This document shows positions 23,664 to 32,074 of a DNA stretch of 34,667 bases, piece by piece. Under the pieces are notes generated by a model. It did no database searches. It was not told where the DNA came from and saw only the letters and a list, made by a program, of their open reading frames with translations. Every line of letters begins with the position of its first letter. Position 1 is the first letter of the stretch. The stretch is from CAZFHZ01 sp964519015 (lineage in GTDB: Bacteria; Blakebacterota; Blakebacteria; Blakebacterales; CAYUVJ01), in the NCBI GenBank assembly GCA_964519015.1, contig CAZFHZ010000029.1, positions 1 to 34,667 on the forward strand, written 5' to 3'. The position numbers were made by a program, and so were the translations under genes.

Positions 23664-25280
23664 ATGGCGCGGCGCAGCCTGGTTCTACGCTGCCTGCCGC
23701 TGGTGGGGTTGACGCTGCTGCTGGCGTGGACGACCCCCCTGGCGGCCCAGCAACTCCCGCAGACGGGCGCGGAGAAGGCGGGCTGGTCCCGCCCTACCTC
23801 CCAGGAGGAACTGACCGACTTCCTCTTCGAGGTCCAGGCGCGCACCGACAAGATGCGGGTACGCGAGCTGACCACGACCTGGCAGGGACGCACGCTCTGG
23901 CTGGTCGTGCTGGGCGATCCGCCCCCGGCCACCCCGGGTACCGCCTGGCTGAGTGGCAAGCCGACCGTGCTGCTGGGGGAGAATGTGCACGGCGGCGAGC
24001 TCTCGGGACGGGAGGGGGGACTGCAGCTGCTGCGGGAGCTGACCCTGGGTGAATTGCAACCCCTGCTCTCGAAGGTCAACGTCCTCTACATACCCAGCAT
24101 CAACCCGGACGGAGCGGCCATCCGCAACCGCACCAACAGTTACGGCTACGACATGAACCGCGACTACGTGGTCCTGGAGACTCCGGAGATCTCGGCCCTG
24201 GTCGAGGACGTACTGCTGGAGTGGTGGCCCGACGTGCACGTGGACGCCCACAACGGTGGCGCCTACCCCTACAACCTGACCTACCAGTCCACCCTCCACC
24301 CGAGTGCCGACCCCGAGCTGGTCGCCCTGGCCAATGGTCCCATGTACGAGGCGGTCAAGGCGCACATGGAAGCGAAGGGGTTGAAGCTCTTCTTCTACTC
24401 CGGGCCGCGGCGCAATTCCGAGACCGGGGTGTGGGAGTGGACCACCACCGAACCCAACCTGCGCAAGCAGCACTCCTACTCCGGCTTCCAGAACATGGTC
24501 GCCCTCCTCTTCGAATGCCCGGGAGGCACGCTCGAAGAGCAGGCGCGGGCGCAGCGGGAGGGGCAGGCGGGCCTGCTGGGCTGGGTGGCCGACCATGCCA
24601 CCGAACTGCGTTCCACGATCATGGCGGCACGCCGGCGGACCGTGACCGGAGCCCGAACCGAGGTGCCGATCGGCTGGCAGGAGACCACCTACCCCGGGAA
24701 GGTGTCCTTCTACGTGCGCGAGTCGCGCGAGGCCGAGCCGGTGCTGGTGGAGGGGGTCCTGCGCACCAAGTACATCCCCTCTGAGACGCGCACCCGCCCC
24801 TGGGCCTATGCCTTCGACGGCAACCTGCACGAGGTCGCCGCTACCCTGCGGCGGCATGCCATCGAAGTGGAACGGCTGCGCGAACCGGTGACGGTGAGCA
24901 CCGAGAAGTACCGTCTCACCTCGCTGGAATGGGCCACCCGCGTCTACCAGAACCACCTGATGGCGACCGTGGACGTGGACGTCTTCACCGAGGAGACCAC
25001 CCTGCCGGCGGGGACCTACCTGGTGCGGATGGCGCAGAACGGGGCCAACGTGGCCTCCTACCTGCTCGAGCCCGACACCGACGACAGCCTGGTGGACTGG
25101 AACTTCCTCGACTGGGCGCTGCGGGCTCCGGCCCCGGCCCGGGCGACCCCCCCTGGGGCCGACCCGGAGAACCCGGAAGCGGCCCCGCCGCGCATGCCGC
25201 AGCGGGCCCAGCAGGGAAGCGCCCTCCCGATCTACCGGATCCTCAAACCGGTGGGGGTGAAGGCGGTCCTGCTCCCCTGA
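23664..25280 (+). CDS. Secreted M14-family zinc carboxypeptidase
   Basis: The 538-aa product has a signal peptide (about 1-28, ending LAAQQ) and an M14 peptidase domain. Zinc ligands are visible in ENVHGGELSG (H-x-x-E) and in DVHVDAHNGG (the third His). Substrate-binding residues occur in NPDGAAIRNRTNSYGYDMNRDY, and the catalytic Glu is probably in ALLFECPGG. A C-terminal domain of about 200 residues follows, ending in a Pro/Ala-rich stretch. It is probably a periplasmic or extracellular peptidase. ATG 23664 has AAGGAGA 7 bp upstream. The gene ends just before the repeat-bounded kinase segment. Confidence 0.85.
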   Translation: MARRSLVLRCLPLVGLTLLLAWTTPLAAQQLPQTGAEKAGWSRPTSQEELTDFLFEVQARTDKMRVRELTTTWQGRTLWLVVLGDPPPATPGTAWLSGKPTVLLGENVHGGELSGREGGLQLLRELTLGELQPLLSKVNVLYIPSINPDGAAIRNRTNSYGYDMNRDYVVLETPEISALVEDVLLEWWPDVHVDAHNGGAYPYNLTYQSTLHPSADPELVALANGPMYEAVKAHMEAKGLKLFFYSGPRRNSETGVWEWTTTEPNLRKQHSYSGFQNMVALLFECPGGTLEEQARAQREGQAGLLGWVADHATELRSTIMAARRRTVTGARTEVPIGWQETTYPGKVSFYVRESREAEPVLVEGVLRTKYIPSETRTRPWAYAFDGNLHEVAATLRRHAIEVERLREPVTVSTEKYRLTSLEWATRVYQNHLMATVDVDVFTEETTLPAGTYLVRMAQNGANVASYLLEPDTDDSLVDWNFLDWALRAPAPARATPPGADPENPEAAPPRMPQRAQQGSALPIYRILKPVGVKAVLLP

Positions 25281-25281
25281 A

Positions 25282-25300
25282 CCGACGGCCGACCCGTCGG
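25282..25300 (+). terminator. Hairpin after the M14 peptidase gene
   Basis: CCGACGG, a 5-nt loop and CCGTCGG form a 7-bp perfect stem starting just after the stop codon. No U-tract follows, so it may stabilise the 3' end or act only weakly as a terminator. A second possible stem (GACCCCG and CGGGGTC, loop of about 18 nt) lies at about 25308-25339. Confidence 0.4.
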
Positions 25301-25354
25301 AACCGCGACCCCGATCGGAACCCACCCGGCCGGGGTCGTCTCCGTCCGGAGTCC

Positions 25355-25387
25355 GGCTCAGCCCCGCCGGAAGGGGATCCCGCGGGC
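25355..25387. repeat. Direct repeat, left copy (33 bp)
   Basis: This 33-bp sequence recurs at 28135-28167 with one mismatch (position 21, G here and T there). The right copy contains the last codons and stop of the acyltransferase gene. On the minus strand this copy also reads A-R-G-I-P-F-R-R-G-stop but has no gene in front of it. Imperfect inner symmetry is present (GCCCCGC and GCGGGC). Confidence 0.9.
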
Positions 25388-25424
25388 TGTCAGGCAGAAG
25401 GGTCCCAAGGAATCAGGCACTGGT

Positions 25425-25453
25425 TTCTCCAACCACCTGTTCTGGAGTACACT
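25425..25453 (+). promoter_or_regulatory. Possible promoter and operator of the kinase gene
   Basis: TTCTCC (25425-25430), a 17-bp spacer and TACACT (25448-25453) form a moderate sigma70-type promoter. A dyad, CTCCA (25427-25431) and TGGAG (25443-25447) with 11 bp between, spans the spacer and could bind a regulator. The rest of 25388-25534 shows no gene. Confidence 0.35.
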
Positions 25454-25534
25454 CTCCCTCAACTTCTCGCCGTGCGGCTCCGGGACCATTCTGACGTTGG
25501 CCCTTCGAATCACCAGGCCTGAAGACGGACGTCG

Positions 25535-28063
25535 GTGATCAACAAGCGTATCGGACCCTACCAGATTCTTAAAAAGCTCGGCTCCGGCGGGATGGGCGAA
25601 GTCTGGCTGGCCGAGGATACCCGGTTGGAGCGGCAGGTGGCGCTGAAGTTCCTGCCCCTGCAGGCGACGCAATCGGAAGAGGAGAAAGCTCGCTTGGTCC
25701 AGGAGGCCAAAGCGGCCGCGCGGCTGAACCATCCGAACATCGCCCAGGTCTACGAGATCGGTAATGACGCAGGCATCCCCTACATCGTCATGGAATATGT
25801 GGCCGGGGGGTCACTCCGGGACCGGTTGGAATCGGCCCGCGGGCGTCCCTTATCACTTGACGACGTCCTGAGCTGGATCAAACAGGCGGCCGAGGGACTG
25901 GGGGAAGCCCACCGCCAGGGCATTACCCACCGGGATATCAAGCCTGACAACCTCATGCTGACACTGACCGGCCAGCTCAAGATCACCGATTTCGGCCTGG
26001 CCAAGTTGGATAATGTGACCCGGTTGACCGTATCGGGCGCAGTCCTAGGCACGATCAACTATATGAGTCCCGAACAGGTACTGGGCAAGGATATCGACCA
26101 CCGCACCGACCTCTTTTCCCTCGGGGCAACTCTGTTTGAACTGTTGACCGGTCATAAGGCCTTCCACGGCCGTGATGCCAATGCCACCTACTTCTCCATT
26201 CTGAATGACGAGGTCAATCCCCTGAGTCGATACCGCTCCGATATCACCGGGGACCTGCCGCTGCTGCTACAGAAACTCCTCCAGAAAGACCCGGAGCTTC
26301 GTGCGCAGAGTTCGGTTGAAGTAGCTGGTGACCTCCGCCGGATGCTAGCCGGTGTTCCCCGTGAAAGGGGCCGGGTCCGGCCGATCCGCTCACTCCTGCG
26401 TAAGATCCATCAGGTACATTCAGACACCTGGCTCACTCTGGGTATAGGTTCACTGGCCCTCGGTCTCCTGCTGACACCGGAAGTACGGCTGTTCACCAAC
26501 GCCGTTCATCTCTATTCCTACCGGGGGACTGGATACTTGCCGGAACTTATCTGGTCGGGCTTGGGAGTCGGGGGAAGCACGGATCTCCAAGAGCGGTTGG
26601 ATCGCCTCAAGGCTTCCCGGGATGTGGATGCCTATGTGGCTTCAGCCCTGATCCGAATCGACAGTTTCTATCGACCCGCTGCCGGCACACCTGCCGCAGT
26701 GGAAAGGGAGGTCGAGGGAGCACTGAAACTCTCGCCGACTGATGCATCCCTATATGGCCTAAAAGCCCAGTGCCGACAGGCGTTTCGGGGGCTGACCGAC
26801 TCGATCGCCTATGCATCAGCGCTCACGGCCAGGCGTCTTGATCCGGAGAACGGGGCCTATGCCTTTCTGGCGTTTGTGCCCGCACAGCTCTGGGGTGACT
26901 CTACCCAGGCCGAGAGCTACCTCCGGGAGGTGGTATCGGCCCCCCGCTTCAGTCTGGGCTGGTCGGACTACTACAGTTGCGTCTACCGCTGTCTCAATAC
27001 CCTCGGTCTTCTGAAGCCGGACTGGCGGCAAAGGTACCTGCCAGAACCCAGAATATCCCTGTACGCCACAGCCGTCCGGTCCTTCCTGGGCCGCGATTTC
27101 TATATTTGGGAGCTGGCGGACGCCAGAAGAATGGAAGTGCGATATCACTCCTCCAACATTACCGATACCAACGAACGGATTGAGCGGAGTCAGCTGGTGG
27201 AGGCGGTTGGTTATCGGATCTTCTCCGATCAGACCCTCCCGACCTTTATGGCTGCCGCTTCTGGGGGAGCGATCATCAGGACCAGTCATGATGAGCAGCT
27301 CGCCCTGACCACGGAGGAAGACCCTGCCCGATATGGAATCCTTAGTAAAGGATCCATGGTGAGCGTCGCTACGCAACTGCTCATCCGCTCGCAGAGCCAG
27401 AGACTGTCTGCCCAGCAGAATCTGGCGGAATTCAGTATCGTCTGGCTGGGGCTCGGGGCGTTTACCTTTGTGGTATTATTGTGGACGGCGTTGAACCTTC
27501 TGCTATTCCGTGGCTTGAAGAAGAGTCCAATTGAAGGGCGCAAGAAGCTGATACAACGGGACGTCCCGCATTTCCTTCTGATCTCCTATTCAGCCGGGGT
27601 TGTGGGGATCTTTCTATTGTTCACTCCCTCGGCTGAAGATGGCTCTATCCTGGTTCTGGTCCCGACGTGCTTCCTCATCGTGGCCGTTATCCTGATCCAT
27701 CTGCTAAGCCGGGCACTACAGAGCGTACCGTTCCGTTGGCAGCTGCCCTTTTGGGGATTGGTAATGGTCTGGGTCGGGCCCAGCTTGGTCATGTATCCTT
27801 GGGGGATTGCTGATTGGATGGGTCTGGGGATTGTGCCGCTGCTCGTGCTACTGCTTCTGTTCGGAGTAGGTGCCTTGATCCTCTGGCGCCGCTATCGGGT
27901 GGATCTGGCCGCTGGGCTTCCCTGGATCTGGAGAAAGGTCCTGCTGATTTCATCGGCGGTACTACTGATCGCCACCCTCTCGCTCTGGTTCCAGTCGGTC
28001 AGTATCGAACAGGAACTCGCCGATGCCATGTGGACGCCGAATCCCACTATTGTAAGGTATTGA
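25535..28063 (+). CDS. Receptor-like Hanks-type serine/threonine protein kinase
   Basis: The 842-aa membrane kinase has an N-terminal catalytic domain (about 9-272) with all key residues: Gly loop GSGGMGEVW (16-24), Lys 38 (VALKF), HRDIKPDN (132-139), DFG (152-154) and MSPEQ (177-181). A membrane helix (about 299-315) follows. Next comes a region of about 300 residues with TPR-like helical character (for example SPTDASLYGLKAQCRQAFRG and RRLDPENGAYAFLAF), probably periplasmic. The C-terminal ~210 residues contain about six more hydrophobic helices. The kinase and membrane-sensor layout suggests signal sensing, but the ligand and targets are unknown. The start is GTG 25535, with a weak ribosome-binding site. 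Base composition differs from both flanks. Confidence 0.88.
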   Translation: MINKRIGPYQILKKLGSGGMGEVWLAEDTRLERQVALKFLPLQATQSEEEKARLVQEAKAAARLNHPNIAQVYEIGNDAGIPYIVMEYVAGGSLRDRLESARGRPLSLDDVLSWIKQAAEGLGEAHRQGITHRDIKPDNLMLTLTGQLKITDFGLAKLDNVTRLTVSGAVLGTINYMSPEQVLGKDIDHRTDLFSLGATLFELLTGHKAFHGRDANATYFSILNDEVNPLSRYRSDITGDLPLLLQKLLQKDPELRAQSSVEVAGDLRRMLAGVPRERGRVRPIRSLLRKIHQVHSDTWLTLGIGSLALGLLLTPEVRLFTNAVHLYSYRGTGYLPELIWSGLGVGGSTDLQERLDRLKASRDVDAYVASALIRIDSFYRPAAGTPAAVEREVEGALKLSPTDASLYGLKAQCRQAFRGLTDSIAYASALTARRLDPENGAYAFLAFVPAQLWGDSTQAESYLREVVSAPRFSLGWSDYYSCVYRCLNTLGLLKPDWRQRYLPEPRISLYATAVRSFLGRDFYIWELADARRMEVRYHSSNITDTNERIERSQLVEAVGYRIFSDQTLPTFMAAASGGAIIRTSHDEQLALTTEEDPARYGILSKGSMVSVATQLLIRSQSQRLSAQQNLAEFSIVWLGLGAFTFVVLLWTALNLLLFRGLKKSPIEGRKKLIQRDVPHFLLISYSAGVVGIFLLFTPSAEDGSILVLVPTCFLIVAVILIHLLSRALQSVPFRWQLPFWGLVMVWVGPSLVMYPWGIADWMGLGIVPLLVLLLLFGVGALILWRRYRVDLAAGLPWIWRKVLLISSAVLLIATLSLWFQSVSIEQELADAMWTPNPTIVRY

Positions 28064-28134
28064 GGGTCGCTTCCTCTCTGAATCGATCATCCGGATAGAG
28101 AGACACCAGGACTGGGTTCGAACGGAAGAAAGAA

Positions 28135-28167
28135 GGCTCAGCCCCGCCGGAAGGTGATCCCGCGGGC
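28135..28167. repeat. Direct repeat, right copy (33 bp)
   Basis: This is the partner of 25355-25387. It contains the stop and the last nine or ten codons of the acyltransferase gene on the minus strand (A-R-G-I-T-F-R-R-G-stop). The DNA to its left (28064-28134) is the end of the kinase segment and has no gene. Confidence 0.9.
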
Positions 28168-29295
28168 CTCCAGCCAGGCCTCCAGGTGGGCCCGGGGTCC
28201 GCGCGGGCTGCCCCGGCGGTAGCGCAGCTCGTAGGTCCGCCGGGCGGTCGCAACCTGCAGCTTGTGGCTCCCCTCCACGGCCACCGAACGGATGCTCTCG
28301 GCCGGCAGGAAGGCCCGCCAGCGCGGGGTGCGCAGCACCAGCGCCCGGGGGGTGAGCACGGCCTCCCCCATGCCGCGTGGGACCAGCGGCTGGTCCCCGC
28401 CGCCGTCGGAGAGCCGCAGGAAAGGCCAGTGACGATGCGGGTCGGGACCGGGGGGGGCGAGGGAGCGACGCTCCTGGCCAGAGAGGGCCACCGCTCGCGC
28501 CCAGACCCGCAGGGGACGGGGTCCGCTCCCCGCCCAGTCGAGGTGGGTACCGTCGAGCAGCACCCCCCGGGCGCCGCAGCGCAGGCAGAAGACCGATCCG
28601 TCCCGGCGGCCCCGCACCGCGTCGGGATGGGCACAGCTCGGGCAGCGCCAGATCAGACGGCCCACGTCGCTGGCGCTCCGGCGCCGGAGGGAAGGAGGAC
28701 CGGGATGGGTGGCCAGGGCGTCGACCAGCCAGTGTTCGGTCTGGGGACCGCCGGCCGGGCGCACCGGCTCCCCCCACTGGAAGCGGACCCGACTTCGGTG
28801 GGGCCCCCGCCCCCAGCGGGGCCAGAGCCGGAAAGAGCCCTCGATCCGGACCGCCAGTACGGGGGCGTCGGCCAGGTTGAGCAGCCGGGCCACCCCGGCC
28901 AGGATGGGGGAAGGACCGCCGTCCCACGACCGCTCCCCCTCGGGAAAGATGCCCACCACCCCGCCCGCGCACAGTGTGCGCAGGACCTGGCGCAGGGCCC
29001 ATGGGTCGGGGGAGTGACGGCGCAGCCGGATACAGCCCGCTCCCTCCAGCAGCCAGCGGTCGGCCCTCCGCCGGAACGCCTCGACTGCGGTCAGGAAGGC
29101 GATCGGGCGGGGGAAGGCGGCCACCAGCAGGAAGGCATCCAGATAGGAGCGATGGTTGGCCACCACCACCAGGGGTCCCTCGGCCGGCACCGAGTCGGCC
29201 GGCGGGTGCTCCAGTCCGCAGTAGAGGCGGAGCAGCGGCCGGATCGCCCCGCGGACGAGACGGTAGAGCAGGGGTGCCCGGGAGAGCCTGTGCAT
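28138..29295 (-). CDS. PlsC-type acyltransferase with zinc ribbon and C-terminal extension
   Basis: The 385-aa product has an N-terminal 1-acylglycerol-3-phosphate acyltransferase domain (about 30-190) with the catalytic HX4D (His 48, Asp 53, in NHRSYLD) and FPEGERS (117-123). It probably acylates a lipid at the inner membrane. A four-cysteine zinc-ribbon-like motif follows (CPSC at 218-221 and CLRC at 237-240), then a C-terminal region (about 300-385) rich in strand-like sequence (ALVLRTPRWRAFLP, SHKLQVATARRTYELRY) that may be a PH-like fold. This combination is unusual for PlsC. The last codons match the left repeat at 25355-25387, so the present 3' end may have been supplied by the insertion. 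The start ATG 29295 is the first in frame. Confidence 0.82.
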   Translation of the reverse strand: MHRLSRAPLLYRLVRGAIRPLLRLYCGLEHPPADSVPAEGPLVVVANHRSYLDAFLLVAAFPRPIAFLTAVEAFRRRADRWLLEGAGCIRLRRHSPDPWALRQVLRTLCAGGVVGIFPEGERSWDGGPSPILAGVARLLNLADAPVLAVRIEGSFRLWPRWGRGPHRSRVRFQWGEPVRPAGGPQTEHWLVDALATHPGPPSLRRRSASDVGRLIWRCPSCAHPDAVRGRRDGSVFCLRCGARGVLLDGTHLDWAGSGPRPLRVWARAVALSGQERRSLAPPGPDPHRHWPFLRLSDGGGDQPLVPRGMGEAVLTPRALVLRTPRWRAFLPAESIRSVAVEGSHKLQVATARRTYELRYRRGSPRGPRAHLEAWLEARGITFRRG

Positions 29296-29351
29296 GGGCG
29301 GAGGATAGTCCGCACCGCCGGGTGGAGCAACGGGTCAGGGGGGAAGGGTCG

Positions 29352-29380
29352 TTGACACTCCGTATGGCGGCATCTACTTT
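29352..29380 (+). promoter_or_regulatory. Promoter of secD-secF
   Basis: TTGACA (29352-29357), a spacer of exactly 17 bp and TACTTT (29375-29380) form a strong sigma70-type promoter about 65 bp upstream of secD, in the divergent gap after the acyltransferase gene start. Confidence 0.65.
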
Positions 29381-29446
29381 TCATCATTCTGCGGGCGGGG
29401 CGTCCGAACCCGCGATCCCAACTCTCGTCACAGGGCAGAGTAGAGT

Positions 29447-31126
29447 GTGAAACGGGACAATCGCTTCCGCATCGGGCTTGTCGTGGTGCTGGTCGTGGCC
29501 TCGATCTGGTCGCTCATGCCGACCATCCGGAAAGCCGGTATGAGTGAAGAGGCCCGCCAGCGTATGGCACTCCAGGACCCCAATGGCTGGAAGAACCTCG
29601 ATGCCAACGCGATCAAGCTCGGGCTCGACCTGCGGGGCGGCATGCACCTGGTCATGGAGATCGACCTGGCCTCGCTCCCCGAGAGCGCCCGGCGCGAGGC
29701 GCTCGACCGCTTCGAACAGGTGATCCGCAACCGGGTGGACCAGTACGGGGTGTCCGAACCGGTCATCCAGAAGCAGGGGAACAACCGCCTGATCGTCGAA
29801 CTGGCCGGCGTGGACGACCCGGAGCGGGCGCGCGACTTGGTCGGCCGGACCGCCCTGCTGACCTACAACCTGCTCAAGTCGGGCGATGTGATGACCGACC
29901 TGGTCCAGCGCATCAACCGGGCACTCTACGACGGGCTGCGCAGCGGCCAGATCCCCCGCCGGCGCATCGGACTCGACCTGGTCATGGACACGAGTCCCGA
30001 ACTGGGGGCCTTCGCCGGCCTGGACACCACCGCCGCCGACTCGACCCGGGTGCCGGAGCAGCCGCTCAACCTCTACCTCTTCGGCGATCCGCGCACCCCC
30101 GAGGTGCTCTACGCCGAGGAGGAGAAGATCGCCTGGATCGACTCCATCCTCACCCTCCCGCAGGTACAGCGCCTGATCCCCGGCGACGCCGAGTTCCACT
30201 GGGGGATGTGGCCCGACGAGCGCCTCACCACGGGCGGCCGGAAGTTCCGCGAGCTCTTCCTCACCGAAGCCGCACCGATCATCGATGGAAAGCTGCTCGA
30301 GGATGCCTCGGTGACCATCGGGGGCCCGCAGGACCCGGATGCGGCCGGGCAGCCGGTGGTCAACTTCGTACTCAACGCCGAGGGAGGGCGGATCATCGGG
30401 CGGGTGAGCCAGGCCAACATCGACCGCCGGATGGCCATCATCCTGGACGGCCGGGTGGCCGTGGCCCCCTTCATCCGGAGCCGGCTGGGACCCACCTCCC
30501 GGATCACGGGCATCAACAACATGAAGGAAGCGAGGAACATCTCGATCGTGCTCGACTCGGGCGCCCTGCCGGCGACGGCCCGGATGGTCGAGAACCGCAC
30601 CGTGGGCCCGAGCCTGGGCTTGGACAGTATCCGGGCGGGGACCACCTCGGCCCTGATCGGACTGGCCCTGGTCGTGCTCTTCATGGTCGCCTACTACAAG
30701 GGCTCCGGCTTCATCGCCGACCTGGCGCTCTTCCTGAACATGCTCTTCATCCTGGCCGTGCTGGCCGGGTTCCACTTCACGCTGACCATGCCGGGTATCG
30801 CGGGCATCATCCTGACCATGGGCATGGCGGTGGACGCCAACGTGCTCATCTACGAGCGGATCCGCGAGGAACTCCGTACCGGCAAGACCCCCCGGGCGGC
30901 GGTGGATGCCGGCTACACGAACGCAACCAGTGCGATCGTGGACGCCAACGTCACCACCCTCATCACCGGCATCGTGCTCTACCAGTTCGGCACCGGTCCG
31001 ATCCGGGGCTTCGCGCTCACCCTCTCGGTAGGCATCATCTCTTCGGTCTTCACTGCGCTGATCGTCACGCGGCTGGTCTTCGAGGGACTGCTCAACCGAG
31101 CGTCCTTCCGCAAGGTCAGCATCTAA
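29447..31126 (+). CDS. secD: Protein translocase subunit SecD
   Basis: SecD, with SecF, uses the proton gradient to drive late steps of protein export through SecYEG. The 559-aa product has an N-terminal membrane helix (about 8-27) and the D1 motif LGLDLRGGMHLVMEID (about 58-73). A periplasmic P1 domain follows, then the C-terminal five-helix bundle with the conserved NAEGGRIIGRVSQ and GMAVDANVLIYERIREEL (about 460-477) regions. The start is GTG 29447 with an AGAG-type weak ribosome-binding site. It lies behind a good promoter and ends 13 bp before secF. Confidence 0.96.
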   Translation: MKRDNRFRIGLVVVLVVASIWSLMPTIRKAGMSEEARQRMALQDPNGWKNLDANAIKLGLDLRGGMHLVMEIDLASLPESARREALDRFEQVIRNRVDQYGVSEPVIQKQGNNRLIVELAGVDDPERARDLVGRTALLTYNLLKSGDVMTDLVQRINRALYDGLRSGQIPRRRIGLDLVMDTSPELGAFAGLDTTAADSTRVPEQPLNLYLFGDPRTPEVLYAEEEKIAWIDSILTLPQVQRLIPGDAEFHWGMWPDERLTTGGRKFRELFLTEAAPIIDGKLLEDASVTIGGPQDPDAAGQPVVNFVLNAEGGRIIGRVSQANIDRRMAIILDGRVAVAPFIRSRLGPTSRITGINNMKEARNISIVLDSGALPATARMVENRTVGPSLGLDSIRAGTTSALIGLALVVLFMVAYYKGSGFIADLALFLNMLFILAVLAGFHFTLTMPGIAGIILTMGMAVDANVLIYERIREELRTGKTPRAAVDAGYTNATSAIVDANVTTLITGIVLYQFGTGPIRGFALTLSVGIISSVFTALIVTRLVFEGLLNRASFRKVSI

Positions 31127-31139
31127 GGGAGCGGTACCC

Positions 31140-32063
31140 GTGCAACTGTTCGTCAACGCGAACTACGACTTCCTGAGCGTCCGAAGGTACGCCTACCTCT
31201 TCTCGCTCGCCATCCTCCTGGTCGGGGTGGTCAGCGTGATCTCCAAAGGCGGCCTTAACTACTCGATCGACTTCGAGGGCGGACTGATGATGCGGGTGGC
31301 CTTCGAGCAGCCGGTCCCGATGGGGGAACTGCGCCGGATCGTAGCCGAGGTCTCCACCAAGACCCCTGAGATCACGCGCGACGTGGACGAAGCAGGCAAC
31401 TACATCATCCGGATCGAGCGGCTGGAGGAGGCCGAGGGGGAGGCCGCCGCCCAGCAGATCCAGAACCGGCTGGGTTCCGCCTTCCCCGGCAACCCGGTCA
31501 CCATCCGGAGCGTGGAGGACGTCGGTCCGAAGGTGGGGAGCGAGCTGAGGACCAAGGCCGTCTGGGCGGTCCTGTGGGCCATGATCGGCATCCTCATCTA
31601 TGTTTCCTGGCGCTTCGAGTTCCGCTTCGCGGTGGCCAGCATCATCCCCCTCTTCCACGACGTGCTCACCACGCTGGGCATCTTCAGCCTGATGAACATC
31701 GAGATCAGCCTGCAGACGGTCGCCGCCATCCTGACCATCGTGGGGTATTCGCTGAACGATACCATCGTGGTGCTCGACCGGATCCGGGAGGACCTGAAGC
31801 GATACCGCCAGGAGAATTACGACTGGATCTTCAACCGGGCCATCAACGAGACGCTCAGTCGAACGATCATGACCTCCTTCACCACTCTGGTCGTGGTCTT
31901 CGTGCTCTGGCTGGCCGGCGGTTCGGTCATCCACGACTTCGCCTTCGCCCTGCTGGTGGGCATCGTTATCGGTACCTACTCGTCTATCTTCGTCGCCGCG
32001 CCGATCCTGGTCGAATGGCAGCACTGGCGGCCGCGAGCCCGCACGAAGAAGGCGCGCCAGTAG
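31140..32063 (+). CDS. secF: Protein translocase subunit SecF
   Basis: SecF is the SecD partner in the inner membrane. The 307-aa product has the N-terminal membrane helix, the D1-like motif YSIDFEGGLMMRVAFE (about 37-52), a short periplasmic domain, and the five-helix C-terminal bundle with VGYSLNDTIVVLDRIREDL (about 201-219) and NETLSRTIMTSFTTL. The start is GTG 31140 with GGGAGCGG upstream. The following murQ gene begins at or slightly inside its 3' end. Confidence 0.96.
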   Translation: MQLFVNANYDFLSVRRYAYLFSLAILLVGVVSVISKGGLNYSIDFEGGLMMRVAFEQPVPMGELRRIVAEVSTKTPEITRDVDEAGNYIIRIERLEEAEGEAAAQQIQNRLGSAFPGNPVTIRSVEDVGPKVGSELRTKAVWAVLWAMIGILIYVSWRFEFRFAVASIIPLFHDVLTTLGIFSLMNIEISLQTVAAILTIVGYSLNDTIVVLDRIREDLKRYRQENYDWIFNRAINETLSRTIMTSFTTLVVVFVLWLAGGSVIHDFAFALLVGIVIGTYSSIFVAAPILVEWQHWRPRARTKKARQ

Positions 32064-32074
32064 TCCCGGATACC

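Larger units (their letters stand above)
25355..28167. mobile_element. Putative inserted segment carrying a Ser/Thr kinase gene
   Basis: The segment is bounded by 33-bp direct repeats (32 of 33 identical). It holds one gene with visibly lower GC and different codon choice from its neighbours. The right repeat is the 3' end of the acyltransferase gene, so the insertion appears to have entered, or rebuilt, that gene's end without breaking it. This is how site-specific integrating elements often behave. No integrase or transposase gene is present, so the mechanism is unknown and the mobile nature is inference. Size is about 2.78 kb. Confidence 0.5.

Noticed and set aside
25358..25732. A minus-strand frame of 124 codons ending in ARGIPFRRG
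   Set aside because: Only the last nine residues match the acyltransferase. The rest is antisense to the kinase gene, so it is a repeat copy and not a truncated acyltransferase gene.
25355..28167. Integron gene cassette (attC-type) as an explanation for the kinase segment
   Set aside because: The repeats lack the RYYYAAC/GTTRRRY ends of attC sites, and no integrase is present.
25355..28167. Insertion sequence with terminal inverted repeats
   Set aside because: The boundaries are direct, not inverted, repeats, and no transposase is encoded.
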